A stretch of DNA of 64,000 nucleotides from the NCBI RefSeq assembly GCF_006385175.1, contig NZ_VFIY01000005.1:69501-133500 (forward strand). The letters are read 5' to 3'. Positions within the stretch are counted from its first letter, which is position 1. Each line of letters begins with the position of its first letter. The notes beneath the pieces are model-generated. The model was not told the DNA's origin. It did no database searches and saw only the letters and a program-made list of their open reading frames with translations. The stretch is from Emcibacter nanhaiensis. GTDB lineage: Bacteria > Pseudomonadota > Alphaproteobacteria > Sphingomonadales > Emcibacteraceae. The position numbers and the translations under genes were made by a program. Of this stretch, positions 43,529-52,805 are shown one piece after another.

Positions 43529-46292
43529 GAAACTCTTTTGTTTTTTGAATGGCCTCGGCGAGGCCGATCCGCTCCACTTCCACCCCTTCCGGAAAGGCGC
43601 TTAACAGCCGCGACGGGGTGGCGCCGTCCAGCATGACAAAGACGCCCTTGTCGCTTTGCCGCCGGATCAGTCGCCCGTAGGCCTGCTTGAGGCGCAACCG
43701 GGTGATCAGGTCGTCATAGGCCTGGCCGCCGAAGCGCTTGCGCCGGGCTTTGTGCAGTAGGGTCGGGCGCGGCCAGGGCACCTTGTCAAACACACACAGC
43801 CTGAGCGACGGTCCCGGCACATCCATGCCGTCGCGCACGGCGTCAGTGCCGAGCAGGCAGCTGTGTTCCACCTCGCGGAAAATATCCACCAGGGTCGCCA
43901 CATTGATCGGATCAATATGCTGGGCATAAAGCGGCAGGCCGGCTTCCTCCAAAGGCCCGGCCAGGCGCTGGTATACGCCGCGCAGCCGGCTGATGGCGGT
44001 AAACAGGCCGAGCGCGCCGCCGTCAGCGGCGAGGAACAGTTCCCGATAGGCCGCCGCCAGCTGGTTGAGATCGCGCTTGTTCATGTCATTGACGATGAAG
44101 ATGCGGCTCTGGGCCGGATAGTCAAACGGGGAATTCAGGCTCTGGCGCAGCGGCGGGCTGATCAGGTGGGCGGCGCCGGTCCGCACCTCGGCGGTATGCC
44201 ATTCCACATCGGGATTGTGGTTTTCGGTCAGCCGGTCCCGCAGCGTCGCCGAGGTGATCATAGTCCCCTGCGCGCTTTTCAGCACCGTGCCGGCAAAGGG
44301 CAGGCTCGGGTCGACCCAGTGGCGGTAGTAGCCGACATTGACTTCCCGGCCATGGGCGCGTTCCAGTTCGAACCAGTCAACGAATTCCTGATCCGGGTCG
44401 CTGTGGCCCGCCAGTACGTCCAGCATGGGGATCCAGCCGAATTCCACCGTTTCCCGGCGGCGGCTGATACTCTGGGCGAGCGATTCCAGCCGGTTGCGCT
44501 CCGCACTGTCCAGCTCGTCCGCCTCCTGGTCCAGTTTTTTCAGCAGCCGGGCGCTTAAAGCTTTCATGGGCGCGACCAGGGCCTTTAAAGCTGTCAGCAG
44601 TTCCCCGGCCGCTTCCTGCAATCCCTCCACCGGCGGCAGCGGCGGGCATTCGATGGAATGATACTCTTCCTTGCCGGCGGTGCGGGCGTAAAGCTGCTGG
44701 CGCACGCGGGCGAGGAAGTTTTCCGCCGGACCGAACGGGGTGCCGTCAATCAGCCGGCCGTGCCAGCCGTCGGCGGGCAGGCAGCGGGCGGTATGGATCA
44801 CTTCCTGCAGCAGGCTCCGCGCCTCGTCATCCCCGGCAATCAGCTCGTCAAGCCGGCCTTCCAGGCCCCGGCCGCGGCGTTTGGAATTTTCCGCGCCCCT
44901 GATCCAGCGCCTGAGATCCAGGCCCTCCTGCCCCGAGAGATGGGCGGCGAAAGCGCTGTCGGCGGCATCGAACAGGTGATGGCCCTCGTCAAAAATGTAA
45001 CGGGTCGGCAATTCCGGGTCGTGCGCGGTCTCAATTTTGCCGTCCTTGCTGATCGCCGCCCGGGTCGCGGCCTGGATCATCACCAGGGCATGGTTGGCAA
45101 TCACCAGCGACGCCTTGCGGGAGCGGCGGCGGGATTTTTCAATAAAACACTTTTTATAATGGGCGCAGGCGGCATAGATGCATTCGCCGCGCCGGTCAGT
45201 AAGTTGGCTTAAGCGACTTTGCCCGAAATGCTCGCCCAGCCAGCTGGGGAAATCGCCGCCGATCATGTCGCCGTCGCGGCTGTAGCGGGCCCAGCGCTGT
45301 ACCAGCCCTATGAGGATGCGGCCCTCGTGCTGTATCGGCGACTGGGCGAGCTCCTGCAGGTTCAGCAGGCACAGGTAATTTTCCCGCCCCTTGCGGATCA
45401 CCGCCTTGCGCGCTTTCTTAACCGGGTCGGGATAGAGCCGGTCCAGTTCCTGGTCCAGTTGCCGCTGCAGGTTCTTGGTATAGGTGGAAATCCACACCGT
45501 ACCGTCATTCTTTTCCGCCCACAGGCTGGCCGGGGCGATATAACCCAGGGTCTTGCCAATACCGGTGCCGGCTTCGGCCAGCACCACCACCGGCTCGTCG
45601 GCCGTTTCCGGCGGATCAAAGGTGCGCGCCGCCAGCGCGGTATAGTCCCGCTGGCTGTCGCGCTGCTCGGCGTCCTTGCCAATAAGTTGGCTCAGACGAT
45701 CAAGCGCTTCGTCTTTGCCCACCGGCAGGCTGTCCGGCGGTGGCGGCGGCGCTTCTTCCTCCCATTCCGGCAGATGGTCCCACACCTGCCAGGGACCTAC
45801 TTCAGAGCTTTGCAGGGCGCCGAGGATCAGCGGACCCCAGCTCCAGCCTGCGTCGGCCATTTGCCGGGCCTGGGCCAGCAGGCCTTCGGGATAGGGATAG
45901 CCGGGGGCGGTGATTTCCGCGATCAAGCGCCGCGCCGCCTCGATCAGGATCAGGCCTTCCTCTTCCGGGCTACGGTCCTTGATGTCAATTTTTAGGGCGG
46001 CGGCCAGACCGCGGGGCAGCGGCAGGCAGAATTGCGCCGGGCGGACGAAGGCAAACAGCTCGAGCACATCCAGCGCCTTCTGGCCAACCATGCCGAGCCG
46101 GCGGCCGACCACCGGCCGGTTGCAGATCAGGTAGCTTTGCGCCCGGATCTTGCGCCGGAGCGCGCCATGCTCCAGTTCCTCCACCTCCCCGTCCGGTGAG
46201 ATGATGATCCCATGGGTCGGGCCTGCCACCAGTGCGCCGGTACGCTCGAGTACCTCTTGAGGCGGGGGAAATGACATCAGGCTGTCGGTCAT
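43515..46292 (-). CDS. DinG/XPD-like ATP-dependent DNA helicase
   Basis: A 925-residue superfamily 2 helicase. Walker A is GTGIGKTLGY with Lys247, and the Walker B box is DEGH at residues 435-438 (variant of DEAH). A cysteine in YLCLLNLQEL plus CIYAAC and CFIEK (RGECIYAACAHYKKC) supply four cysteines for a [4Fe-4S] cluster of the XPD/DinG type. The helicase C-terminal domain with LLGTDAVRDGMDVPG and KVPWPRP ends in LKQAYGRLIRRQSDKG. Such enzymes unwind DNA 5' to 3' at forks and R-loops. The N-terminal 230 residues before the helicase core are not assigned and may hold an accessory domain. Confidence 0.9.
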   Translation of the reverse strand: MTDSLMSFPPPQEVLERTGALVAGPTHGIIISPDGEVEELEHGALRRKIRAQSYLICNRPVVGRRLGMVGQKALDVLELFAFVRPAQFCLPLPRGLAAALKIDIKDRSPEEEGLILIEAARRLIAEITAPGYPYPEGLLAQARQMADAGWSWGPLILGALQSSEVGPWQVWDHLPEWEEEAPPPPPDSLPVGKDEALDRLSQLIGKDAEQRDSQRDYTALAARTFDPPETADEPVVVLAEAGTGIGKTLGYIAPASLWAEKNDGTVWISTYTKNLQRQLDQELDRLYPDPVKKARKAVIRKGRENYLCLLNLQELAQSPIQHEGRILIGLVQRWARYSRDGDMIGGDFPSWLGEHFGQSRLSQLTDRRGECIYAACAHYKKCFIEKSRRRSRKASLVIANHALVMIQAATRAAISKDGKIETAHDPELPTRYIFDEGHHLFDAADSAFAAHLSGQEGLDLRRWIRGAENSKRRGRGLEGRLDELIAGDDEARSLLQEVIHTARCLPADGWHGRLIDGTPFGPAENFLARVRQQLYARTAGKEEYHSIECPPLPPVEGLQEAAGELLTALKALVAPMKALSARLLKKLDQEADELDSAERNRLESLAQSISRRRETVEFGWIPMLDVLAGHSDPDQEFVDWFELERAHGREVNVGYYRHWVDPSLPFAGTVLKSAQGTMITSATLRDRLTENHNPDVEWHTAEVRTGAAHLISPPLRQSLNSPFDYPAQSRIFIVNDMNKRDLNQLAAAYRELFLAADGGALGLFTAISRLRGVYQRLAGPLEEAGLPLYAQHIDPINVATLVDIFREVEHSCLLGTDAVRDGMDVPGPSLRLCVFDKVPWPRPTLLHKARRKRFGGQAYDDLITRLRLKQAYGRLIRRQSDKGVFVMLDGATPSRLLSAFPEGVEVERIGLAEAIQKTKEFLSET

Positions 46293-46511
46293 GGAGTCTC
46301 GGGCAATCGTCTTTTGCGTGAATGTTCTTCTTTTGTTTCAATCACTATAGACAGGATTGAAGACGGGCAAAAGCTTTTTAGCGAAGAATGTCGGGGATTG
46401 CCACTTTTTCCCGTGATCGGGAGCAGGCGACGGTTGACGCGGACGGTGCTTGGCCTTATGAAGCCTTCAGTTTACAGTATGTTTTCACGATCTGAACAAA
46501 GGTTTCGACCC

Positions 46512-48104
46512 ATGACCGCATCACCGGAAGTTATCGCCCAAGCCCTTGAGAGCAAAGCCTGGCCGTTCCAGGAAGCTGAGAAGCTGGTGAAGCGGCTGGA
46601 GAAGACCGGCACGGACAAAGGCTATGTGCTGTTTGAGACCGGCTATGGCCCCAGCGGCCTGCCGCATATCGGCACCTTCGGCGAAGTGGCCCGCACCACC
46701 ATGGTGCGCAAGGCCTTCGAATTGATGTCCGACGTGCCCACCAAGCTGATCGCCTTTTCCGATGACATGGACGGTTTCCGCAAGGTGCCGAGCAATCTGC
46801 CCAACCAGGACATGCTGCAGGACTATCTCGGCATGCCGCTGACCAAGGTGCCGGATCCGTTCGGCACTCATGAAAGCTTTGCCCACCACAACAATGACCG
46901 GCTGTGCAAATTCCTCGACGGCTTCGGCTTCGACTATGAATTCAAAAGCGCGACCGAAGCCTATACCGGCGGGGAGATGGACGAAACCCTGCTCAAGATG
47001 CTGGCCAACTACGACAAGATCATGAAAGTGATGCTGCCGACCCTGGGTGAAGAGCGGCAGAAGACTTACAGCCCGTTCCTGCCGGTCTGCCCGCGCAGCG
47101 GCCGTGTGCTGCAGGTGCCGCTGGTGGAGCGCAATGTGGAGGCCGGCACCATCGTTTACAGGGACGAGGAAACCGGCGAGCTGGTGGAAGTGCCGGTCAC
47201 CGGCGGTCATTGCAAGGCGCAGTGGAAAGCGGACTGGGCCATGCGCTGGGTGGCGCTCGGCGTCGATTATGAAATGTCCGGCAAGGACCTCTATGAGAGC
47301 GTCAAGCTGTCGAGCATCATCGCCCGGATCCTCGGCAGCACCCCGCCGGAAGGCTTCAACTATGAACTGTTCCTGGATGAAAACGGCCAGAAGATCTCCA
47401 AATCCAAGGGCAACGGCCTGACCATGGAGGAATGGCTGCAGTACGGTACCCCGGAAAGCCTGGCGCTCTATATGTACCAGGCCCCGCGCAAGGCCAAGAA
47501 GCTCTATTTTGACGTCATCCCCAAGGCGGTGGACGACTATCTGGCGTTCCTGGCCAAGTTCCGCGAGCAGGAGGGCAAGGAAAAATTCGCCAATCCGATC
47601 TGGCACCTGCATGGCGACAATCCGCCGGCAGAGGATGTGCCGGTGACATTCTCCCTGCTCCTGAACCTGGTCAGCGCCAGCAACGCCCATGACAAGGAAA
47701 CACTGTGGGGCTATATCAATGCCTATGCGCCGGAAGCCAGCGGCAGGGAGCATCCCTTGCTCGACAAGCTGGTCGGCTATGCGCTGGTCTACTACGAGAA
47801 TTTCGTCAAGCCGACCAAAGACTACCGGGCGCCGACCGATGAAGAGGTAAAAGCTCTGGAAGACCTGATTTGCGAACTGGAAAAATTGCCGGAACATGCG
47901 GAAGCCGGCGACTACCAGACCGCGGTCTTTACGGTAGGCAAGGCCCATAGCTATGAAAACCTGCGGGAATGGTTCCAGGCGCTGTATGAAATTCTTCTGG
48001 GCCAGAAACAGGGACCGCGTATGGGATCCTTCATCGCGCTTTACGGCCGGGAAGAGACGGTAAGGCTGGTACGGCAGGCGATTGACAACAGGGGGCTTAG
48101 TTAA
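46512..48104 (+). CDS. lysK: Lysyl-tRNA synthetase, class I
   Basis: A 530-residue class I LysRS. The HIGH-type motif is His52-Ile-Gly-Thr in GLPHIGTFGEVAR; the KMSKS-type motif is KISKSKGNG at residues 294-302. This archaeal-type enzyme is standard in alphaproteobacteria in place of class II LysS. The start is ATG at 46512 with AAAGG upstream; an ATG 11 codons earlier is possible. It is divergent from the helicase gene. Confidence 0.96.
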   Translation: MTASPEVIAQALESKAWPFQEAEKLVKRLEKTGTDKGYVLFETGYGPSGLPHIGTFGEVARTTMVRKAFELMSDVPTKLIAFSDDMDGFRKVPSNLPNQDMLQDYLGMPLTKVPDPFGTHESFAHHNNDRLCKFLDGFGFDYEFKSATEAYTGGEMDETLLKMLANYDKIMKVMLPTLGEERQKTYSPFLPVCPRSGRVLQVPLVERNVEAGTIVYRDEETGELVEVPVTGGHCKAQWKADWAMRWVALGVDYEMSGKDLYESVKLSSIIARILGSTPPEGFNYELFLDENGQKISKSKGNGLTMEEWLQYGTPESLALYMYQAPRKAKKLYFDVIPKAVDDYLAFLAKFREQEGKEKFANPIWHLHGDNPPAEDVPVTFSLLLNLVSASNAHDKETLWGYINAYAPEASGREHPLLDKLVGYALVYYENFVKPTKDYRAPTDEEVKALEDLICELEKLPEHAEAGDYQTAVFTVGKAHSYENLREWFQALYEILLGQKQGPRMGSFIALYGREETVRLVRQAIDNRGLS

Positions 48105-48408
48105 AAAACCTGACTCTGCGAATTAACAGTTTCGCCTAGTACAATAGGACTATTATGGTTTTTTCTTCTTGCATTGCGGAATCAGGGGTGTTAGTTCAGG
48201 ATTAAATTTCTTGGGGGCTAGGCTGCTGGCCGGAAGTACAGGATCCTTTCAAATTGCTGAGATATGATCACAATCTTGTCACGATCTGTTTTTATTCTTG
48301 CAGAAATTTTAATTGGTATCGATGTCCCCAGATAGTTAAGGCGCTTGTTAACAGCCCGTTAACTTAAAAAGGTTAGTGTCTGCCTAGCTTGAAAAGAATG
48401 AGGAAGTA
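48105..48408. other. 304-base intergenic region upstream of the sugar transferase
   Basis: AT-rich, with no coding frame or RNA gene recognised. It holds two GTTAAC hexamers (near 48342 and 48357) within 25 bases, possibly a paired regulator site, and a T-rich run after the lysK stop that may end the lysK transcript. GAGGAAGTA just before 48409 provides the ribosome-binding site of the next gene. Confidence 0.4.
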
Positions 48409-49056
48409 ATGTTGGGTCTAACATATAAGAGATTCTGGAAGCGGATTATCGATATACTGGGGGCGGCTACGCTTCTGGTTTTGTTATTTCCGGCGTTACT
48501 GATTATTGCTTTGGCGGTGCGGATAAAACTGGGCCCTTCGATTTTGTTCAGGCAGGAACGGCTTGGCCTGAATGGACGCACCTTCAAAATCTATAAATTC
48601 CGCAGCATGACCAATGAGCGTGACGAAAACGGCGCTCTGCTGGAGGATCAGCACCGGCTGACCAAATTCGGCAAATTGCTTCGTGACTGGAGCCTGGATG
48701 AACTGCCGCAATTGTGGAATGTGCTGATCGGCGATATGGGATTGATCGGTCCCCGGCCCTTCATTGCGGAATATGCCTCCCGCTATACCACTGAACAGAT
48801 GCGTCGCCATGAAGTCCGTCCCGGCATCAGCGGCTGGGCCCAGGTCACCGGCCGCAACTCCATCAGCTGGAACCAGAAGTTCATCCTTGATGTCTGGTAT
48901 GTGGATCATTGCAGCTTCCTGGTGGACCTCAAGATCCTTCTCATGACGCTTCCGGTGGTGCTGAACCGGACCGGCATTTCTGCCGAGAACCATGTGACCA
49001 TGCCCAAATGGACCGGCTCCGGTGATGAGGCGGAAGAAAAGGTTCTGTCCGAGTAA
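48409..49056 (+). CDS. Polyprenyl-phosphate sugar-1-phosphate transferase (PglC/UndPGalP type)
   Basis: A 215-residue monotopic phosphoglycosyl transferase that loads the first sugar phosphate onto undecaprenyl phosphate at the cytoplasmic face. One re-entrant hydrophobic helix (ILGAATLLVLLFPALLIIAL, about residues 13-32) is followed by the catalytic SLDELPQLWNVLIGDMGLIGPRP and WAQVTGRNSISWNQK. Small members start capsule, O-antigen or glycoprotein chains. It has no neighbouring polysaccharide cluster; the glycosyltransferase operon at 21.7-25.8 kb is 23 kb away. Confidence 0.92.
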   Translation: MLGLTYKRFWKRIIDILGAATLLVLLFPALLIIALAVRIKLGPSILFRQERLGLNGRTFKIYKFRSMTNERDENGALLEDQHRLTKFGKLLRDWSLDELPQLWNVLIGDMGLIGPRPFIAEYASRYTTEQMRRHEVRPGISGWAQVTGRNSISWNQKFILDVWYVDHCSFLVDLKILLMTLPVVLNRTGISAENHVTMPKWTGSGDEAEEKVLSE

Positions 49057-49082
49057 TAAAGCGCAAGCTTTTGATTATGTCG

Positions 49083-49111
49083 AAGCCGCATTTCCTGTTG
49101 GAATGCGGCTT
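49083..49111 (+). terminator. Intrinsic terminator after the sugar transferase gene
   Basis: AAGCCGCATT (49083-49092) pairs with AATGCGGCTT (49102-49111) around a nine-base loop, followed by TTTT. It ends the sugar transferase transcript just before the AT-rich orphan gene. Confidence 0.88.
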
Positions 49112-49132
49112 TTTTAATGCGGGGGACCATAG

Positions 49133-49693
49133 ATGAGAATTTTCAATTCGAAAAAGATAGGTATCTATAAAAGAGTTATTTGGACACTTAGTTGTTGTCT
49201 GCTGGTTTCAACATGTACAAGCATAGCTTCTAAGGATGCTGAAGAGGAAAGCACCGCAAGGCCAAAAATTCCAATCTTAGGGCAATATATTCAAATCAAG
49301 AGCTATCGATTAGAGAACGAATTACCTGTACGAATTAATTTCTCGATCAAAAACTCTTCTATGAGAACCATTTGCCTATATCGGTCGTTGTTTGAATCTA
49401 ACCACACTTTTTTGTATGACTTGCTAGTTAGACGTAGTGCTGGCGAGCTTTTGCCTAAGAACCCAATAGGCTATATTGATGAGATGCCACCCAGCCTTTT
49501 AGCTTTAAAGCCTGGGGAAGTTCGGACTGGTTCTTTAATAGTTGGGCGATATTCCTCCCTTGGTTATAGAGATAGTCTACAAGCCAATTTTCGAGTTTTT
49601 GGTCAGTATTGCGAACACGATGTAGAGTATATGGAGAAACCGGAATTCATTATAGAGTCAGGCTGGTTCGACCTAAAAGATCCGGAGCAATAA
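49133..49693 (+). CDS. Unknown exported protein, AT-rich orphan
   Basis: A 186-residue protein that I do not recognise. A basic N-terminus (residues 1-14) precedes a hydrophobic segment (VIWTLSCCLLVSTC) with a lipobox-like LVSTC, though Thr at the -1 position is unusual, so it is either a lipoprotein or a signal-anchored protein. The mature part is beta-rich in appearance, with paired cysteines (TICLYRS and QYCEHD). Codon use and base composition are markedly more AT-rich than in neighbouring genes, suggesting recent transfer. It is isolated between two intrinsic terminators with no ribosome-binding site as strong as its neighbours'. Confidence 0.6.
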   Translation: MRIFNSKKIGIYKRVIWTLSCCLLVSTCTSIASKDAEEESTARPKIPILGQYIQIKSYRLENELPVRINFSIKNSSMRTICLYRSLFESNHTFLYDLLVRRSAGELLPKNPIGYIDEMPPSLLALKPGEVRTGSLIVGRYSSLGYRDSLQANFRVFGQYCEHDVEYMEKPEFIIESGWFDLKDPEQ

Positions 49694-49734
49694 CATAGGA
49701 TACATCAATTTGTTCTGCCGGGTACGGGGCAAAA

Positions 49735-49760
49735 AAACAGGCCCGTTTCCGGGCCTGTTT
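49735..49760. terminator. Bidirectional intrinsic terminator between the orphan gene and the chemoreceptor
   Basis: An 11-bp stem (49735-49745 with 49750-49760) and TTTC loop, with an A-run before it and T's after, sits between convergent genes. Confidence 0.9.
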
Positions 49761-49790
49761 CTGTAAAGGGTTATTCCTGTGCCGAATAGA

Positions 49791-51401
49791 TCAGCTTTTC
49801 ACCACCCGGTCGATAAATTCGTCGATCTCCTGGCTCATGGCCTGGCTTTCGTTCACCAGGGAGGCCGCGGCGTCGAGGACCTGCTGGGCGCCTTCGCCCA
49901 CTTCGGCAGAGGACTTGTGGACACCGGAAATATTCCGGGACACACTTTCCGTATCCTTGGCGGTCTGGGAAATGGTTTTGGCAATCTCATTGGTGGCCTC
50001 GCCCTGTTGCTCCACCGATGTGGAGATCGAGGTGGCGATATTATGCATGCCATCGATGGTTTTGCGGATGTTCTCGATGGCAATGACGGCATCGCCGGTG
50101 GAATTCTGCATTTCGGAAATCTGCGAGGTGATTTCCTCGGTGGCGCTGGCGGTCTGGTTGGCCAGGTTTTTCACTTCAGAGGCGACAACAGCGAACCCCT
50201 TGCCGGCTTCCCCGGCCCGGGCCGCCTCGATGGTGGCATTGAGCGCCAGCAGGTTGGTCTGGCCGGCGATGTCGCTGATCAGCTTGACCACATCGCCGAT
50301 GCGCGAAGAAGCTTCTGCGAGGGTTTGTACGGTGGTGTTGGTACGATCTGCTTCGGTGACAGCACTTTCTGACATTTGCGAAGATTCCTTTACTTGACGG
50401 CTGATTTCCAGAATGGACTGGGACAGCTCTTCCGCGGCGCGGGAAGCGGTCTGTACATTCTGTGTGGCATTTTCAATCCCGTGGGAAGCGGAGTTTGATT
50501 CCTGGCTTGCCGAGCCGGCTGTGCTGGACATCTGGCGTGCCGTCTGCTCCATGTTGCTGGAGGCATTGGCGACCAGGCCGGCCATTTGACGGACGCGCTC
50601 GGACAGATGCATCTGTTCGGACATATTTTCCCAGATGACCATATTGCCCATATAAGTGCCCTGCTCGCTGCTGATGGCAGAGATATTCAGTTTCAGAGTA
50701 ACGTTGCCCAGTTTGACCAGCTTGACGGCCGGCAGGTTGGCCGGGTTTGACATCTGCTGGCGGAACTGGTCCCGGTCATTGTCCAGTGCAGCCAGGTCGG
50801 TCCCGACCAGGCTGGCGGAGTCAAACGGCAGGAGATGGCCAAGTTCCGAGAGGGCATGCTCGCAGGCCTTGTTCACATAATTGATGATGCCGGTGCCCGG
50901 ATCACACAAAATGACGTTGGCCGGCATATTTTCGATCATGGCGGTCAGTTTTGCCGCATGGTCGCCGGTGTTTTTCTGCTTGGTGATTACATGCCAGGTC
51001 GCAAGCAGCTCCCCGGTCGGCTGGCCGCCGGCCTGGATCGGCGTGATCAGGATATCGAGATATTCCTCACCGATCCTGACGGTTTCGCGCAACGGGAAGC
51101 TGGCCGGATCGGTCATCAGGTCCCGCGGCGCGCCCATGTTGCCGAACAGAATATCCAGGGAGCGGCCGACCAGGTCGTTCCCCGTTGCCGGCAGGATGTG
51201 TTGCATCTCCCGGGAGGTCTGCTGGCATTTGCTGTTACAATATTTGATTTCCAGGCTGTCGGCGTCGCAAATCATAAGATTGACCAGCATGGATTCAATC
51301 CAGTGCATGGTGTCTCGCGTGCCTGTGTTCCCCTGCCTTAATTCTGTGGGCGTACCAGTTGTCCGGCCGGCATCCTCTTTTGTTTTGAACTTCGAAAGCA
51401 T
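49791..51401 (-). CDS. Soluble methyl-accepting chemotaxis protein with two PAS-like domains
   Basis: A 536-residue chemoreceptor. Two PAS-like modules (about residues 28-150 and 155-270; the second has [23 protein letters not shown]) are followed by an MCP signalling domain whose hairpin tip contains [22 protein letters not shown] split by the usual [11 protein letters not shown]. No transmembrane helix is visible, so it is cytoplasmic and senses an internal cue, possibly redox or oxygen. GAGGAACTAGG precedes the ATG at 51401; an upstream in-frame start at 51416 is less likely. No cheA or cheW is nearby. It is divergent from metK. Confidence 0.92.
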   Translation of the reverse strand: MLSKFKTKEDAGRTTGTPTELRQGNTGTRDTMHWIESMLVNLMICDADSLEIKYCNSKCQQTSREMQHILPATGNDLVGRSLDILFGNMGAPRDLMTDPASFPLRETVRIGEEYLDILITPIQAGGQPTGELLATWHVITKQKNTGDHAAKLTAMIENMPANVILCDPGTGIINYVNKACEHALSELGHLLPFDSASLVGTDLAALDNDRDQFRQQMSNPANLPAVKLVKLGNVTLKLNISAISSEQGTYMGNMVIWENMSEQMHLSERVRQMAGLVANASSNMEQTARQMSSTAGSASQESNSASHGIENATQNVQTASRAAEELSQSILEISRQVKESSQMSESAVTEADRTNTTVQTLAEASSRIGDVVKLISDIAGQTNLLALNATIEAARAGEAGKGFAVVASEVKNLANQTASATEEITSQISEMQNSTGDAVIAIENIRKTIDGMHNIATSISTSVEQQGEATNEIAKTISQTAKDTESVSRNISGVHKSSAEVGEGAQQVLDAAASLVNESQAMSQEIDEFIDRVVKS

Positions 51402-51416
51402 CCTAGTTCCTCGCAA

Positions 51417-51599
51417 CTATATTTTACTATTATCTAATATTTATTGTAGTTAACTGATCATATTTAACCGAGGTGAATTAACTTTCCGTAAATGATAATT
51501 TTCGTCATTAAACTTTTACAAAATACAACATAAAGCTTTCTTTATATAAAAGATGTGTTATATGGTTGTGTGGAATATGTGAACTCAGGAGAACTTCAG
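51417..51599. promoter_or_regulatory. Upstream region of metK with inverted repeats
   Basis: A strongly AT-rich 183-base gap holding divergent promoters. AGTTAA (51448-51453) pairs with TTAACT (51478-51483), and AATGA (51491-51495) with TCATT (51505-51509). AGGAG at 51587-51591 serves metK. No known SAM riboswitch was identified by eye. Confidence 0.4.
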
Positions 51600-52766
51600 G
51601 TGTCCCGTAAGAATTACTTGTTTACCAGCGAATCCGTTTCGGAAGGTCATCCGGACAAGGTCGCCGATTATATTTCAGATTCCATTCTGGACCGGTTCCT
51701 CAGCGAGGCGCCTGAATCCCGCGTGGCGCTGGAAACGCTGGTGACAACGAACCAGGTGGTTCTTGCCGGCGAAGTCCGGGGCCCGGACAGCATTGATGCG
51801 AAAGCCATGGAACAGGTTGCCCGTGATGCGGTGCGCCGGATTGGTTACGAGCAGGAGGGGTTCCATTGGCAGAATATGAAGGTGGATTGTTATGTGCATG
51901 AACAGTCCGCTGATATTGCCGTCGGTGTGGATGCGGCCGGCAACAAGGATGAAGGCGCCGGGGACCAGGGAATCATGTTCGGCTACGCCACCAATGAAAC
52001 GGAAGCGCTGATGCCGGCGCCGATCTATTATGCCCACCGGATCCTGCGCTCCCTGGCCGAGGCGCGCCACAGCGGAGAATCGCCGGAACTGGAACCGGAT
52101 TCAAAAAGCCAGGTCACTCTGCGTTATGAAGACGGTGTGCCGGTCGGCGCCAGCTCGGTTGTGGTGTCCACCCAGCATGGCGCTGAGGTGAGTCAGGAGA
52201 GGGTCCACGAAATTGTCCGCGCCCACATTGAAAAATGCCTGCCGGACGGCTGGATGTGCCCTGATGAGGGACTCTATATCAATCCCACCGGCATCTTCGT
52301 GATCGGCGGCCCGGACGGCGACGCCGGTCTGACCGGCCGCAAGATCATTGTCGATACCTACGGCGGAGCCGCCCCCCATGGCGGCGGTGCCTTTTCCGGC
52401 AAGGACCCGACCAAGGTGGACCGGTCCGCGGCCTATGCGGCCCGTTACCTGGCCAAGAATGTGGTGGCGGCCGGCCTGGCCGAGCGCTGCACGATCCAGC
52501 TGTCCTACGCCATTGGTGTCTCGAAACCCCTGTCGCTTTATGTGGACTTCCACCAGACCGGTGAAGTGGATGCGGCCCGGCTGGAAAAAATCCTCAAGGA
52601 TGTGATGGACCTGAGCCCGCGCGGGATCCGCCAGCATCTGGCGCTGAACAAGCCGATCTATGCCCGCACGGCGGCCTATGGTCATTTTGGACGCCAGCCC
52701 GAAGCAGACGGCGGTTTTTCCTGGGAAAAGACCGATCTGGTGGACGAACTGAAAAATCTTTTCTAG
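51600..52766 (+). CDS. metK: S-adenosylmethionine synthetase
   Basis: A 388-residue MetK making S-adenosylmethionine from methionine and ATP. Hallmarks are [25 protein letters not shown], the [22 protein letters not shown] phosphate-binding loop (split across 52381-52440) and [10 protein letters not shown]. The GTG at 51600 with AGGAG upstream is the start; the frame is open further upstream, but that part is not related. trmB, a SAM-dependent enzyme, follows directly. Confidence 0.96.
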   Translation: MSRKNYLFTSESVSEGHPDKVADYISDSILDRFLSEAPESRVALETLVTTNQVVLAGEVRGPDSIDAKAMEQVARDAVRRIGYEQEGFHWQNMKVDCYVHEQSADIAVGVDAAGNKDEGAGDQGIMFGYATNETEALMPAPIYYAHRILRSLAEARHSGESPELEPDSKSQVTLRYEDGVPVGASSVVVSTQHGAEVSQERVHEIVRAHIEKCLPDGWMCPDEGLYINPTGIFVIGGPDGDAGLTGRKIIVDTYGGAAPHGGGAFSGKDPTKVDRSAAYAARYLAKNVVAAGLAERCTIQLSYAIGVSKPLSLYVDFHQTGEVDAARLEKILKDVMDLSPRGIRQHLALNKPIYARTAAYGHFGRQPEADGGFSWEKTDLVDELKNLF

Positions 52767-52781
52767 CCGCTGTTTGCCGTG

Positions 52782-52800
52782 GACAGGCCGCAAGCCTGTC
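52782..52800 (+). other. Short hairpin between metK and trmB
   Basis: GACAGGC (52782-52788) pairs with GCCTGTC (52794-52800) around CGCAA, without a T-tract. It may attenuate or stabilise the metK mRNA end. It lies 5 bases before the likely trmB start and could cover its ribosome-binding site. Confidence 0.35.
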
Positions 52801-52805
52801 GCTAT

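Noticed and set aside
51448-51509. A definite SAM-II riboswitch upstream of metK
   Set aside because: The stems are only five or six AT-rich pairs and the conserved pseudoknot was not found, so it is listed only as a low-interest possibility.
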